Assembly: GCA_947170495.1 (NCBI GenBank)
Contig: CAMVUB010000001.1
Coordinates: 1 to 64,000 of the forward strand
Reading direction: 5' to 3'
Length of the DNA: 64,000 bases
From: an uncultured Prevotellaceae bacterium
GTDB taxonomy: Bacteria; Bacteroidota; Bacteroidia; Bacteroidales; Bacteroidaceae
Shown in pieces: positions 1 through 9,768 of this stretch. A model generated the notes under the pieces. It was not told where the DNA came from and did no database searches. It was given only the letters and a program-made list of their open reading frames with translations. Position 1 is the first letter of the stretch. The number at the start of each line of letters is the position of its first letter. Both the position numbers and the translations under genes were made by a program.

Positions 1-273
1 TAAACAGATAACAGCAGATGATCTATTCAGAAAAGTGTAAATTGTCTCCGAGTATAATTTCATACTTTATCCAAGTATGAAGGTTAAAGATACTCAAAGG
101 CACTTATTTTTATGTGGATAGATAAGAATAAATGGAATAAATAGAGTAACCATTCCGATGAATCATTGTTCATGTGAACTTCAACTTGTTTTCGCAGTCG
201 CACAAGATTGCAAAAACTTGCTTAAAATGGAGTCGAACTCAAACCGATTGTTTTCGCATTGTTTTCGCAAAAC

Positions 274-314
274 AAAAATCAGCAACTTGAATTTCTTCTA
301 AGTTGCTGATTTTT
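274..314. terminator. Perfect 15-bp inverted repeat, 11-nt loop (AAAAATCAGCAACTT...AAGTTGCTGATTTTT)
   Basis: Read directly; A/T-flanked stem next to the tRNA 3' end. Confidence 0.6.
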
Positions 315-317
315 CAG

Positions 318-391
318 TGGACCAGCTAGGGCTTGAACCTAGGACCTCCAGATTATGAGTCTGTTGCTCTAACCAACTGAGCTACAAGTCC
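318..391 (-). tRNA. tRNA-Met (CAT anticodon; could be Ile2-CAT)
   Basis: Reverse complement GGACTTGTAGCTCAGTTGGTTAGAGC..CTCATAA..GGTTCAAGCCCTAGCTGGTCCA has cloverleaf arms, T-loop and CAT anticodon. Confidence 0.92.
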
Positions 392-650
392 AGCGCATCG
401 GGCTTTTTCCGAGAGGAAAGCGGCCTTTGCGGCTGCAAAAGTAAGGATAATTTATGAGGTACGGTGTACAATGCACGTTTTTTTTCGTTTTTTTCATTCA
501 TTTTTTACTTTCCACGCTTTCTTTTAATGCTTTTTGAGCCGTCATTCTCACTTTTCACTTTTCACTTTCCATTTTTTATTTCTAAAATGCTTATCTTTGC
601 ACCCACAACGCTCCGGCGCTGCATAATATAACGAATAACCCATCAGAACA

Positions 651-1532
651 ATGACCCGCACAACCGACATAAAACGGACTGCCATCCTACTCCTTCACTG
701 CCCCGACCAGCCGGGCATCATCTCCGAGATTACCAAGTTCATCACCGACAATAAAGGTAATATCGTCTATCTCGACCAATATGTCGATCGTGAGGACGGC
801 ATGTTCTTCATGCGCATTGAATGGGAGCTGGAGCGCTTCCTCATCCCCAAGGACAAGATCAAGGAGTATCTTTCCACACTCTACGCGCAGCGCTACCAGA
901 TGACATTCAACCTGTATTTCTCCGACGAGCGTCCCCGCATGGCCATCTTCGTGAGCAAGATGAGCCACTGCCTCTACGACCTGTTGGCGCGCTACAAGGC
1001 TGGCGAGTGGGTTGTCGATATTCCCTGCATCATCAGCAACCATGAGGACCTGCGCTACGTAGCTGAACAGTTCGACATCCCCTACTATGTATGGAGCATC
1101 AACAAGGACCACTCCAACAAAGCCGAGGTGGAGGCCGCCGAGATGGAGCTGCTGCGCGAGAACCGCATCACGTTCATCGTGCTGGCACGCTATATGCAGA
1201 TTATCAGCGATGAGATGATTGCCGCCTACCCCCACCACATCATCAACATCCACCACTCCTTCCTGCCCGCCTTCGTGGGCGCCAAGCCCTACCATCAGGC
1301 ATGGGAGCGTGGCGTGAAGATCATCGGTGCCACCAGCCACTATGTGACTGCCGAGCTCGACGCTGGTCCCATCATCGACCAGGACGTAGCGCGCATCAGC
1401 CATAAGGACACCCCCGAGAGCCTCGCCCTCAAAGGCAAAGACCTCGAGAAAATCGTCCTCTCACGCGCCGTCACCAAGCACATCCAGCGCAAGATCCTCA
1501 CCTACAAAAATAAAACGATTATCTTTAGCTAA
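651..1532 (+). CDS. purU: Formyltetrahydrofolate deformylase
   Basis: ACT-type N-terminus (CPDQPGIISEITKFI) plus formyltransferase domain (IINIHHSFLPAFVGAKPYHQA). Confidence 0.95.
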   Translation: MTRTTDIKRTAILLLHCPDQPGIISEITKFITDNKGNIVYLDQYVDREDGMFFMRIEWELERFLIPKDKIKEYLSTLYAQRYQMTFNLYFSDERPRMAIFVSKMSHCLYDLLARYKAGEWVVDIPCIISNHEDLRYVAEQFDIPYYVWSINKDHSNKAEVEAAEMELLRENRITFIVLARYMQIISDEMIAAYPHHIINIHHSFLPAFVGAKPYHQAWERGVKIIGATSHYVTAELDAGPIIDQDVARISHKDTPESLALKGKDLEKIVLSRAVTKHIQRKILTYKNKTIIFS

Positions 1533-1540
1533 AAAGTAAT

Positions 1541-1574
1541 GCCCACCGGTTTGGCGGGCATTTCTTTTTTACAT
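1541..1574. terminator. Terminator between convergent purU and metY
   Basis: ATGCCCACC-GGTTT-GGCGGGCAT stem followed by TTTCTTTTTT. Confidence 0.7.
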
Positions 1575-2888
1575 CTTGTTCATCGCCTGCTGGAGGTCGG
1601 CGATGATGTCCTCGACATTCTCAAGGCCTACGCTGAGGCGGATGAGATCGGGGGCGACGCCGGCTTCGCGCAGCTGCTCATCGGAGAGCTGACGGTGGGT
1701 GTGGCTGGCGGGATGGAGGACACAGGTGCGGGCATCGGCCACGTGGGTCACGATGCTCACGAAGTCCAGGTTATCCATGAACTTAATGGCATCCTCGCGC
1801 GTGCCCTTCAGACCGAAGGCGATGACGCCGCAGGAGCCGTTGGGCAGGTACTTCTGCGCCAGGGCGTAGTACTTGTTCGAGGGCAGACCGCAGTAGTTGA
1901 CCCACGCCACACGCGGGTTCTTCTCCAGCCACTCAGCCACGCGCTGGGCGTTCTCGCAGTGGCGCGGCATACGCAGGTGCAGCGTCTCCAAACCCAGGTT
2001 CAGCAGGAAGCAGTTCTGGGGGGCAGGGATGCTGCCCAGGTCGCGCATCAGCTGCGACACGAGCTTGGTGACATAGGCCTGCTTGCCGAAGGCCTTGGTG
2101 TAGGTGAGACCGTGGTAGCTCTCATCGGGGGTCGTGAGGCCAGGGTATTTGGGGGTTGAGGGTTGAGGGTTTATCGTTGAGGGATCGCCTAAGTGGGTGC
2201 AAGTTTCCCAATCGAAATTGCCGCTGTCGATGATGGCGCCGCCGACTTGTGTGGCGTGGCCGTCCATGTACTTGGTCGTGGAGTGTGTCACGATGTCGCA
2301 GCCCCACTCGAAGGGTCGGCAGTTGATGGGCGTGGCGAAGGTGTTATCCACGATGAGGGGCACACCGTGCTTATGGGCCATCTTGGCGAAGCGCTCGATG
2401 TCGAAGACGTTGCCGCCCGGGTTGGAGATGGTCTCGCCGAAGAAGCACTTCGTATTCGGACGGAAGGCGGCTTCGATGCGCGCATCGTCCCAGTCGGGAT
2501 CCACGAACGTGCACTCGATGCCCAGCTTCTTCATCGTGACACCGAAGAGGTTATAGGTGCCGCCATAGATGTTGTTCGAGGTGATGAAATGGTCACCAGC
2601 CTGGCAGATATTGAAGACAGCGTAGAAGTTGGCAGCCTGACCCGACGAGGTCAGCATGCAGCCCACACCGCCTTCGAGGGCGTTGATCTTAGCGGCCACA
2701 GCGTCGTTGGTGGGGTTGGCCAGACGTGTATAGAAATAACCTGACTCCTCGAGGTCGAAGAGCTTGGCCATCTGTTCGCTGGTGTCGTACTTGAACGTGG
2801 TGCTCTGGAAGATTGGCAGCTGCTGCGGCTCACCCTTGGTGGGATGCCAACCGCCATGAATGCAGAGCGTTTCGAGATTCTTTTTCAT
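1569..2888 (-). CDS. metY: O-acetylhomoserine aminocarboxypropyltransferase/cysteine synthase family PLP enzyme (MetY-like, copy 1)
   Basis: Cys/Met metabolism PLP family (CIHGG.., STTKYMDGHATQVGG). Confidence 0.9.
   Translation of the reverse strand: MKKNLETLCIHGGWHPTKGEPQQLPIFQSTTFKYDTSEQMAKLFDLEESGYFYTRLANPTNDAVAAKINALEGGVGCMLTSSGQAANFYAVFNICQAGDHFITSNNIYGGTYNLFGVTMKKLGIECTFVDPDWDDARIEAAFRPNTKCFFGETISNPGGNVFDIERFAKMAHKHGVPLIVDNTFATPINCRPFEWGCDIVTHSTTKYMDGHATQVGGAIIDSGNFDWETCTHLGDPSTINPQPSTPKYPGLTTPDESYHGLTYTKAFGKQAYVTKLVSQLMRDLGSIPAPQNCFLLNLGLETLHLRMPRHCENAQRVAEWLEKNPRVAWVNYCGLPSNKYYALAQKYLPNGSCGVIAFGLKGTREDAIKFMDNLDFVSIVTHVADARTCVLHPASHTHRQLSDEQLREAGVAPDLIRLSVGLENVEDIIADLQQAMNKM
2150..2184. 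repeat. Short tandem GGGTTGAGGGTTGAGGG repeat inside metY coding sequence
   Basis: Reads in frame as STINPQPSTPKYP on minus strand. Confidence 0.6.
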
Positions 2889-2982
2889 ACTCTTTATTAT
2901 TATAGGGCTTATAAGGCTTATGGGGCCTATGGGAGCTTTAAAGAAGCAGCGGAAGCTTCCTGCGAAGCCTCCGCCTTGCCTG

Positions 2983-3064
2983 TACCCAGAGCCGGGGTCG
3001 AACCGGCACGGGTTGCCCCACTGGTGTTTGAGACCAGCGCGTCTACCGATTCCGCCATCTGGGC
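2983..3064 (-). tRNA. tRNA-Leu (CAA anticodon)
   Basis: Reverse complement GCCCAGATGGCGGAATCGGTAGACGCGCTGGTCTCAAACACCAGTGGGGCAACCCGTGCCGGTTCGACCCCGGCTCTGGGTA; class II tRNA. Confidence 0.95.
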
Positions 3065-3189
3065 TTCAAAAGCGGGTGCAAAGGTAGTGCAAGTTGAGAG
3101 AACTACCAAATTTTGAAAGAAAAAAATGTGTTTTGTTTTGTCTGTCGATAGAAAATGAGTACCTTCGCGGCGTAAAATGTGAACTTTTC

Positions 3190-4659
3190 ATGGCAAAACT
3201 GAATGGCTTGATGAAGGATACCGCCATCTATGGGCTCAGCAGCATCATAGGGCGCTTCCTCAACTATCTCCTCGTACCCCTCTACACCCACTACATGCCC
3301 AAGGAGTCGGGCGACTATGGCGTGAGCACCAATATCTATGCCTACACGGCATTGCTGCTGGTGCTGCTGACCTTTGGCATGGAGACGACGCTCTTCCGCT
3401 ATGCCAACGACAACCCCACCTCTGACAGCAACGGGCATTGGCCGGACACGGTGTTCACGACAGCCTTTGCCACCATCGGCACGCTGACGGCTCTCTTCCT
3501 GGCGCTGCTCTTCGGGTTCATCACCCCCATCGCCAGCTATCTGGGCTACGCAGAGCACCACGAGTACCTGCTGATGATGGGGGCCGTGGTGGCGATGGAT
3601 GCCTTGCAGGCAATCCCTTTCAGCTTTCTGCGTTTCCAGAAGCGCGCCATCAGGTTTGCCTCGCTCAAGCTGCTGTTCATCTTCCTGAACATCGGCCTTA
3701 ATCTACTCTATTTTGTGGTGCTGGGCAAGACGAGCGTGTTCTATGTCTTCTTCATCAACCTCCTGTGCACGGGCTTCATATCGCTGTGCTTTGTGCCGGA
3801 GCTGTTCAAGATCCACTGGCATTTCGACGGTGCCCTGCTCCGCCGCATGCTATCTTACTCATGGCCTATTCTCATCCTCGGCATCGCTGGCATCCTGAAC
3901 CAGGTGGCCGACAAGATCCTCTTCCCGCTCGTCTATCCCGATGAGGCACAGGCGAATGTGCAGTTGGGTATCTACGGCAGCTGTGTGAAGATAGCGATGA
4001 TTATGGCGATGATCACGCAGGCGTTCCGCTATGCCTACGAGCCCATCGTCTTCGCCAAAGCCAAGGATGCCGACAGCCGCGAGTACTATGCCGCAGCGAT
4101 GAAGTACTTCCTGATCTTCACACTTCTGGCCTTCCTCGGCGTGGTCGGCTATATGCCGATACTACAATATATAATAGGTGCCGGCTATCGCGAGGGCCTC
4201 GGCGTGGTGCCGATTGTGATGGCGGCTGAAATCATGATGGGCGTGTATTTCAACCTCTCGTTCTGGTACAAGCTCATCGACAAGACCATCTACGGCGCCA
4301 TCTTCTCCATCGTCGGCTGTGTCGTACTCGTGGCCGTGAACATCCTGTTCATCCCACAATACGGCTACTGGGCGTGCGCCTGGGGTGGTGTGGCAGGCTA
4401 CGGCACCGCCATGGTGCTGAGCTACATCATCGGTCAGCGGAAGAACCCCATCAACTACCCGATGAAGGATATCTGCATCTACGTGGTGCTCACCGTCGTG
4501 CTGTATGCAGCGATGGTGTATATAACAAAGGTAGCACCCGTGTGGGCACAGCTCATCGTCAACACACTCCTCATCTGCCTCTTCGTGGGGTATATCGTCA
4601 AGAAGGACTTGCCACTCAGCCACTTACCCGTTGTGGGGAAATACTTCAAACGTCACTAA
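3190..4659 (+). CDS. Polysaccharide biosynthesis/flippase (Wzx-like, MATE/MOP superfamily)
   Basis: Multi-TM protein, MKDTAIYGLSSIIGRFLNYLLVPLYTHYM; start at MAKLNGL preferred to the track's longer start. Confidence 0.85.
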   Translation: MAKLNGLMKDTAIYGLSSIIGRFLNYLLVPLYTHYMPKESGDYGVSTNIYAYTALLLVLLTFGMETTLFRYANDNPTSDSNGHWPDTVFTTAFATIGTLTALFLALLFGFITPIASYLGYAEHHEYLLMMGAVVAMDALQAIPFSFLRFQKRAIRFASLKLLFIFLNIGLNLLYFVVLGKTSVFYVFFINLLCTGFISLCFVPELFKIHWHFDGALLRRMLSYSWPILILGIAGILNQVADKILFPLVYPDEAQANVQLGIYGSCVKIAMIMAMITQAFRYAYEPIVFAKAKDADSREYYAAAMKYFLIFTLLAFLGVVGYMPILQYIIGAGYREGLGVVPIVMAAEIMMGVYFNLSFWYKLIDKTIYGAIFSIVGCVVLVAVNILFIPQYGYWACAWGGVAGYGTAMVLSYIIGQRKNPINYPMKDICIYVVLTVVLYAAMVYITKVAPVWAQLIVNTLLICLFVGYIVKKDLPLSHLPVVGKYFKRH

Positions 4660-4671
4660 GCCATTCGCCGC

Positions 4672-6576
4672 ATGCAAAGGAACTATGATGTCATCGTGAT
4701 AGGAGCCGGCCACGCAGGTTGCGAGGCGGCGCACGCCGCTGCGCGCATTGGCGCGCAGACGCTCCTGATCACCATGGACATGAATAAGATCGCGCAGATG
4801 TCCTGCAACCCCGCTGTCGGCGGTATTGCTAAGGGACAGATCGTCAGGGAGATAGACGCTCTCGGAGGTGCCATGGGACGCGTCACCGACGCCACCACCA
4901 TCCAGTTCCGCATGCTCAACCGCTCCAAGGGCCCCGCGATGTGGAGCCCCCGTGCGCAGTGCGACCGCGGCAAGTTCATCTGGGCGTGGCGCGAGGTGCT
5001 GGAGAACACCCCCAACCTGCACATCTGGCAGGACCAGGTGCGCAAATTACTTGTGGACTCCTCCCCTCGGGGAGGTCGGGAGGGGGCCGTAGCCACGGGG
5101 GTCGAGACCTACTTGGGCATGACCTTCACGGCCAAGAGCATCATCCTCACCGCAGGCACCTTCCTGAACGGTCTGATGCACATCGGGCGTGTGAAGCTGC
5201 CTGGCGGTCGCTGTGCCGAACCGCCCTCGTTGGAGCTGGCCGAGAGTATCGCCCAGCACGGCATCCGTGTGGCTCGCATGAAGACGGGCACCCCCGTCCG
5301 CATCGATGCCCGCAGCGTCGATTTCTCCCTCATGACCGAGCAGCCAGGAGACACAGAAGGTAGGAGGTTTTCCTTCATGTCTTGCAAAGGCGCTGTGGCG
5401 CCTTTGCAAGACATGAAGTGCTTCATCACCTATACCAACGAAGCCGTCCACGAGCGCCTGCGGGCTGGACTGCCTGACTCGCCCCTCTACAACGGCCAGA
5501 TACAGAGCATAGGCCCCCGCTATTGCCCTTCAATCGAGACCAAGTTGATGACCTTCCCCGACAAGGATCAGCACCAGCTGTTCTTAGAGCCGGAAGGCAC
5601 CAGCACCAATGAATACTACCTCAACGGCTTCTCATCCTCGCTGCCTATCAACGTACAGATAGAGGCATTGAAGCTGATTCCGGCCTTCCGCAACCTGGAG
5701 ATCTTCCGTCCGGGCTACGCCATCGAATATGACTTCTTCGACCCCACACAGCTGCACCACTCGCTGGAGTCACGCGTCATCAGCGGCCTCTATCTGGCCG
5801 GACAGGTCAACGGCACCACGGGCTACGAAGAAGCTGCCGGACAGGGTCTCGTGGCAGGCATCAACGCCGCCCGTCTTTGCACGGGCGAGGAACCGTTGGT
5901 GCTGAAGCGCGACGAAGCATATATCGGCGTGCTCATCGACGACCTCGTCTGCAAGGGTGTGGATGAACCCTACCGTATGTTCACCAGCCGTGCAGAGTAC
6001 CGCATCCTGCTGCGCCAGGACAACGCCGACGCCCGCCTCACAGAACTCGGACATCGCATGGGTGTCGCCACGACAGAACGTCTGCAGCACTACCAGAAGA
6101 AGCACGAAGAGGTGGAGCGCATCATCCGCTTTGCCGAGGACGAATCCATCAAGATGAATGAGATCAACGGCCTTCTGGAGCAGCTTGGCACTGCCCCTCT
6201 GACGCGCGGCTGCAAGCTGATGGAACTCTTAGGACGCCCGCAGCTGACCTTCGACAACCTCTCCCCTGCCCTACCCCGTCTGCAAGCGTTCATGGACACC
6301 CTCCACGACCGCCGCGAGGAGATCATCGAAGAGGCCGAAATCGAGATCAAATACAAAGGCTATATCCAACGCGAGATGGAACAGGCTGAGAAGATGCACC
6401 GCCTGGAGAACATCCGCATCCGTGGCCGCTTCGACTACGACACGCTCCAATCCATCTCCACGGAAGGGCGCCAGAAACTGGTCAAGCACGACCCCGAGAC
6501 TCTGGCTCAGGCCTCGCGCATCCCAGGTGTCTCGCCTTCGGACATCAATGTCCTGCTGGTGCTGCTCGGACGATAA
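4672..6576 (+). CDS. mnmG: tRNA uridine-5-carboxymethylaminomethyl(34) synthesis enzyme MnmG
   Basis: DVIVIGAGHAGCEAAHAAARIG, MSCNPAVGGIAKGQIVREIDALGG, C-terminal GidA motifs. Confidence 0.97.
   Translation: MQRNYDVIVIGAGHAGCEAAHAAARIGAQTLLITMDMNKIAQMSCNPAVGGIAKGQIVREIDALGGAMGRVTDATTIQFRMLNRSKGPAMWSPRAQCDRGKFIWAWREVLENTPNLHIWQDQVRKLLVDSSPRGGREGAVATGVETYLGMTFTAKSIILTAGTFLNGLMHIGRVKLPGGRCAEPPSLELAESIAQHGIRVARMKTGTPVRIDARSVDFSLMTEQPGDTEGRRFSFMSCKGAVAPLQDMKCFITYTNEAVHERLRAGLPDSPLYNGQIQSIGPRYCPSIETKLMTFPDKDQHQLFLEPEGTSTNEYYLNGFSSSLPINVQIEALKLIPAFRNLEIFRPGYAIEYDFFDPTQLHHSLESRVISGLYLAGQVNGTTGYEEAAGQGLVAGINAARLCTGEEPLVLKRDEAYIGVLIDDLVCKGVDEPYRMFTSRAEYRILLRQDNADARLTELGHRMGVATTERLQHYQKKHEEVERIIRFAEDESIKMNEINGLLEQLGTAPLTRGCKLMELLGRPQLTFDNLSPALPRLQAFMDTLHDRREEIIEEAEIEIKYKGYIQREMEQAEKMHRLENIRIRGRFDYDTLQSISTEGRQKLVKHDPETLAQASRIPGVSPSDINVLLVLLGR
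5058..5090. repeat. REP-like GC-rich hairpin, in frame in mnmG
   Basis: CTCCCCTCGGGGAGGTCGGGAGGGGGCCG; encodes SSPRGGREGAV. Confidence 0.75.
5374..5417. repeat. Perfect 20-bp-stem/4-nt-loop palindrome inside mnmG
   Basis: TTCATGTCTTGCAAAGGCGC-TGTG-GCGCCTTTGCAAGACATGAA. Confidence 0.9.
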
Positions 6577-6644
6577 ACAACGTCTTTTGTTCCACGTGAA
6601 ACATGCGTCAACTATTCAACTACAAACCATTTAAACAATAAGCA

Positions 6645-7172
6645 ATGAACCAACAACTCATCCTCGACAACCTTCGTTGTATTCCTGATTTCCCCAAGAA
6701 AGGAATTAACTTCCGCGATGTGACAACCCTGTACAAGAGTGCCGAGTGCATGCAAGAAATGACCGATGCTCTGTACGAGCTGTACAAAGATAAAGGTATC
6801 ACCAAGATTGTGGGTATCGAAAGCCGCGGCTTTGTAATGGCGTCGGCACTGGCCGTTCGTCTGGGGGCTGGTGTGGTGCTCGCCCGCAAGCCGGGAAAGC
6901 TACCCGCTACCGTCATCAAAGAGTCTTTCTCGAAGGAATATGGTGTAGATACCGTGGAGATGCATATCGATGCCATCGATGAGAACGACGTGGTCCTCAT
7001 CCACGACGACCTCCTCGCTACCGGCGGCACGGCAATGGCCACCTACAAACTCGTACAGCACTTCCACCCCAAGAAGACATACATCAACTTCATCATCGAA
7101 ATTACCGACGAAGGCTTACATGGCCGCGATGTATTTAAGGGTATAGACCTCACCACACTCGTCACCATTTAG
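6645..7172 (+). CDS. apt: Adenine phosphoribosyltransferase
   Basis: CIPDFPKKGINFRDVTTL and VVLIHDDLLATGGTAMA PRPP motif. Confidence 0.96.
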   Translation: MNQQLILDNLRCIPDFPKKGINFRDVTTLYKSAECMQEMTDALYELYKDKGITKIVGIESRGFVMASALAVRLGAGVVLARKPGKLPATVIKESFSKEYGVDTVEMHIDAIDENDVVLIHDDLLATGGTAMATYKLVQHFHPKKTYINFIIEITDEGLHGRDVFKGIDLTTLVTI

Positions 7173-7173
7173 C

Positions 7174-9006
7174 ATGACCAAGGAAGAGGACCGACAGCGC
7201 ATCGAACGCCTGAAGGCTATCGTACTGAACATGCCCGAGAAGCCCGGTAGCTATCAGTACCATGACGAACATGGTACGATTATCTATGTGGGCAAGGCCA
7301 AGAACCTGAAAGCGCGCTGTTCAACCTACTTCCACACCGAGGTCGATCGTTTCAAGACGAAAGTGCTGGTCAGCAAGATTCACGATATCACCTACACCAT
7401 CGTCAAGACAGAAGCAGAAGCACTGCTGCTCGAGAACCAGCTCATCAAACAATTCCAGCCACGCTATAACGTACTGTTGAAAGATGGCAAGACCTATCCA
7501 AGTATTGCCGTCACGAAGGAATATCTGCCACGCATCTTCAAAACGCGTCGGATTGATCGCCGAGGAGCTATGTATTTCGGTCCCTACAGTCATATTCCGA
7601 CCATCAACGGCCTGCTGGAACTCTTCAAAAACCTCTACCCTATTCGTCGTTGCCACCAGCCGATGAGCAAAGAAGGGGTGGAATCGGGGAAATATAAACT
7701 CTGCCTCGAGTACCACATGAAGAACTGCCTGGGACCGTGCGTAGGCTACCAGAGTCATGAGGAATACATGCAATTCATCGATGCAGCCGTGCGAATTTTG
7801 AAAGGAGACACCGCAGCTTTACGTCGTGAGATGATGGCCGAGATGCAACGGCTGGCAGCAGAGATGAAGTTCGAAGAAGCACAGGTGGTGAAGAAACGCT
7901 ACGACCTCATCACGGCTCACCAGGAAAAGAGCCAAGTCATCCTACCCACAGGGCACAATATCGACGTATTCACCATCGAAAACGACGAAAGAATCGCTTA
8001 CATCAACTACTTGCACGTCGTAGAAGGGGCCATTAACCAAGCGTTCACCTTTGAATATAAGAAGAAGTTGGACGAGACGAAAGAGGAACTGCTCGTGCGC
8101 GGCATCATGGATATGCGCGACCGTTGGGGTTCGACAGCGAAAGAAATCGTGCTGCCGTTCCACGTGGAACTTCCCTTGGAGAATGTCGAGATAACGATTC
8201 CTCTTCGAGGCGATAAAAAGCAGCTCTTAGCGCTATCGGAGCTCAACGTGAAGCAATATAAAGTAGATAGTCTGAAGCAGCAAGACAAGCTGAATCCAGA
8301 ACAGAAAGCGGTGCGACTGATGAAGGAGATACAGGATCACCTGAAGCTCCCTACCCTACCCTATCAAATCGAATGTTTCGATAACTCCAATATTTCGGGC
8401 TCAGATGCGGTGGCAGCTTGTGTGGTCTTCAAGAAGTGCAAACCCAGCAAGGCGGACTATCGCAAGTACAACATCAAGACGGTGATAGGTCCCGACGACT
8501 ACGCCTCGATGCAGGAGGTCGTACGGCGTCGCTACAGCCGGATGGTGGACGAGGGCACTCCCCTACCCGACCTCATCATCACAGACGGTGGAATCGGACA
8601 AATGAATGTGGTTCGAGCGGTAGTTGAAGGTGAACTAGGACTCCAGATTCCTATCGCTGGATTGGCGAAAGACGACAAGCATCGAACACATGAACTGCTT
8701 TATGGCAATCCTCCGATGACGGTGGCCCTGAAACAAGACAGCGCCCTCTTCCGTCTGCTCACACAGATCCAGGACGAGGTACACCGCTTCGCCATCACTT
8801 TCCATCGCGACAAGCGCAGCAAGAGCATGGTGAAATCGGAGCTCGACAGCATTCCCGGCATCGGTCCCAAGACCAAACAAGCCCTCCTGAAAGCCTTCAA
8901 GAGTGTGAAACGCATCAAGGAAGCCAACCTCGAAGACCTGGCGAACATCATCGGTGAAGCCAAAGCAAAGACAATGAAACTGCACTTAAACAAAGAACTT
9001 AAATGA
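7174..9006 (+). CDS. uvrC: Excinuclease ABC subunit UvrC
   Basis: GIY-YIG N-terminus (KPGSYQYHDEHGTIIYVGKAKNLKAR), UvrBC motif, HhH C-terminus. Confidence 0.97.
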   Translation: MTKEEDRQRIERLKAIVLNMPEKPGSYQYHDEHGTIIYVGKAKNLKARCSTYFHTEVDRFKTKVLVSKIHDITYTIVKTEAEALLLENQLIKQFQPRYNVLLKDGKTYPSIAVTKEYLPRIFKTRRIDRRGAMYFGPYSHIPTINGLLELFKNLYPIRRCHQPMSKEGVESGKYKLCLEYHMKNCLGPCVGYQSHEEYMQFIDAAVRILKGDTAALRREMMAEMQRLAAEMKFEEAQVVKKRYDLITAHQEKSQVILPTGHNIDVFTIENDERIAYINYLHVVEGAINQAFTFEYKKKLDETKEELLVRGIMDMRDRWGSTAKEIVLPFHVELPLENVEITIPLRGDKKQLLALSELNVKQYKVDSLKQQDKLNPEQKAVRLMKEIQDHLKLPTLPYQIECFDNSNISGSDAVAACVVFKKCKPSKADYRKYNIKTVIGPDDYASMQEVVRRRYSRMVDEGTPLPDLIITDGGIGQMNVVRAVVEGELGLQIPIAGLAKDDKHRTHELLYGNPPMTVALKQDSALFRLLTQIQDEVHRFAITFHRDKRSKSMVKSELDSIPGIGPKTKQALLKAFKSVKRIKEANLEDLANIIGEAKAKTMKLHLNKELK

Positions 9007-9016
9007 TATTTATACG

Positions 9017-9155
9017 CAACATAAATCTTACATTAATCTGAACATAAATCATGTTATAATCCGAACAAAAATCTAACGTAAATCAGAACATAAATCTCTA
9101 TAAAGCTGCACTAAAGAAAAATATTTAGGTTTAGATTTAATGAAGATTTAAGTTC
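9017..9155. repeat. ORF-less cluster of the 34-bp CTTAAATC-type repeat: two forward units (9017-9050, 9063-9096) and one inverted (9122-9155)
   Basis: Units match (G)AACxTAAATCTxACxTAAATCxGAACxTAAATC; the third is the reverse complement. Confidence 0.8.
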
Positions 9156-9183
9156 AAAAAAACTACATGATGATTTAGGTGTT

Positions 9184-9660
9184 ATGAGAATAGTCATTCA
9201 GCGCGCCAAGGGCGCAAGTGTCACGATTGATGGGAACATAACCGCTGAATTCAGCGGTTTAGGGTACGTCATTCTGCTCGGCATCGAGGCCACCGACACT
9301 CTCGAAGATGTCGATTGGCTGGTCAGAAAGGTGGCTGCCCTGCGCGTCTTCGATGACGAAAACGGCGTCATGAACCGTAGCATCATGGACATTCAAGGCG
9401 AGCATGAAGGTGCCGACGGGAACATAATCGTTGTCAGCCAGTTCACGCTCTTCGCCTCGTACAAGAAAGCTAACCGCCCCTCATGGCTTCGGGCTGCGTC
9501 GCATGACATCAGCATCCCCCTCTACGAGGCGTTCCTCCAGCGACTGAGCGCAACCATCGGCCGTCCCGTAGGACACGGTGAATTCGGCGCAGACATGAAG
9601 GTCGCCCTTACCAACGACGGGCCGGTGACGATTATGATGGATACGAAGAATAAAGAGTAG
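9184..9660 (+). CDS. dtd: D-aminoacyl-tRNA deacylase
   Basis: MRIVIQRAKGASVTIDG, DENGVMNRS, VVSQFTLFAS, NDGPVTI. Confidence 0.95.
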   Translation: MRIVIQRAKGASVTIDGNITAEFSGLGYVILLGIEATDTLEDVDWLVRKVAALRVFDDENGVMNRSIMDIQGEHEGADGNIIVVSQFTLFASYKKANRPSWLRAASHDISIPLYEAFLQRLSATIGRPVGHGEFGADMKVALTNDGPVTIMMDTKNKE

Positions 9661-9700
9661 AAGACCCTCCCCCCTGCCCCTCCCTTGTAGGGAGGGGAGT
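9661..9700. repeat. REP-like hairpin abutting the dtd stop codon
   Basis: AAGACCCTCCCCCCTGCCCCTCCCTTGTAGGGAGGGGAGT. Confidence 0.8.
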
Positions 9701-9768
9701 AATTACATGACAAGAATAGATTAAATACGATAATAATCAATATATTAACCATTAAATGAAAGAGTAAT

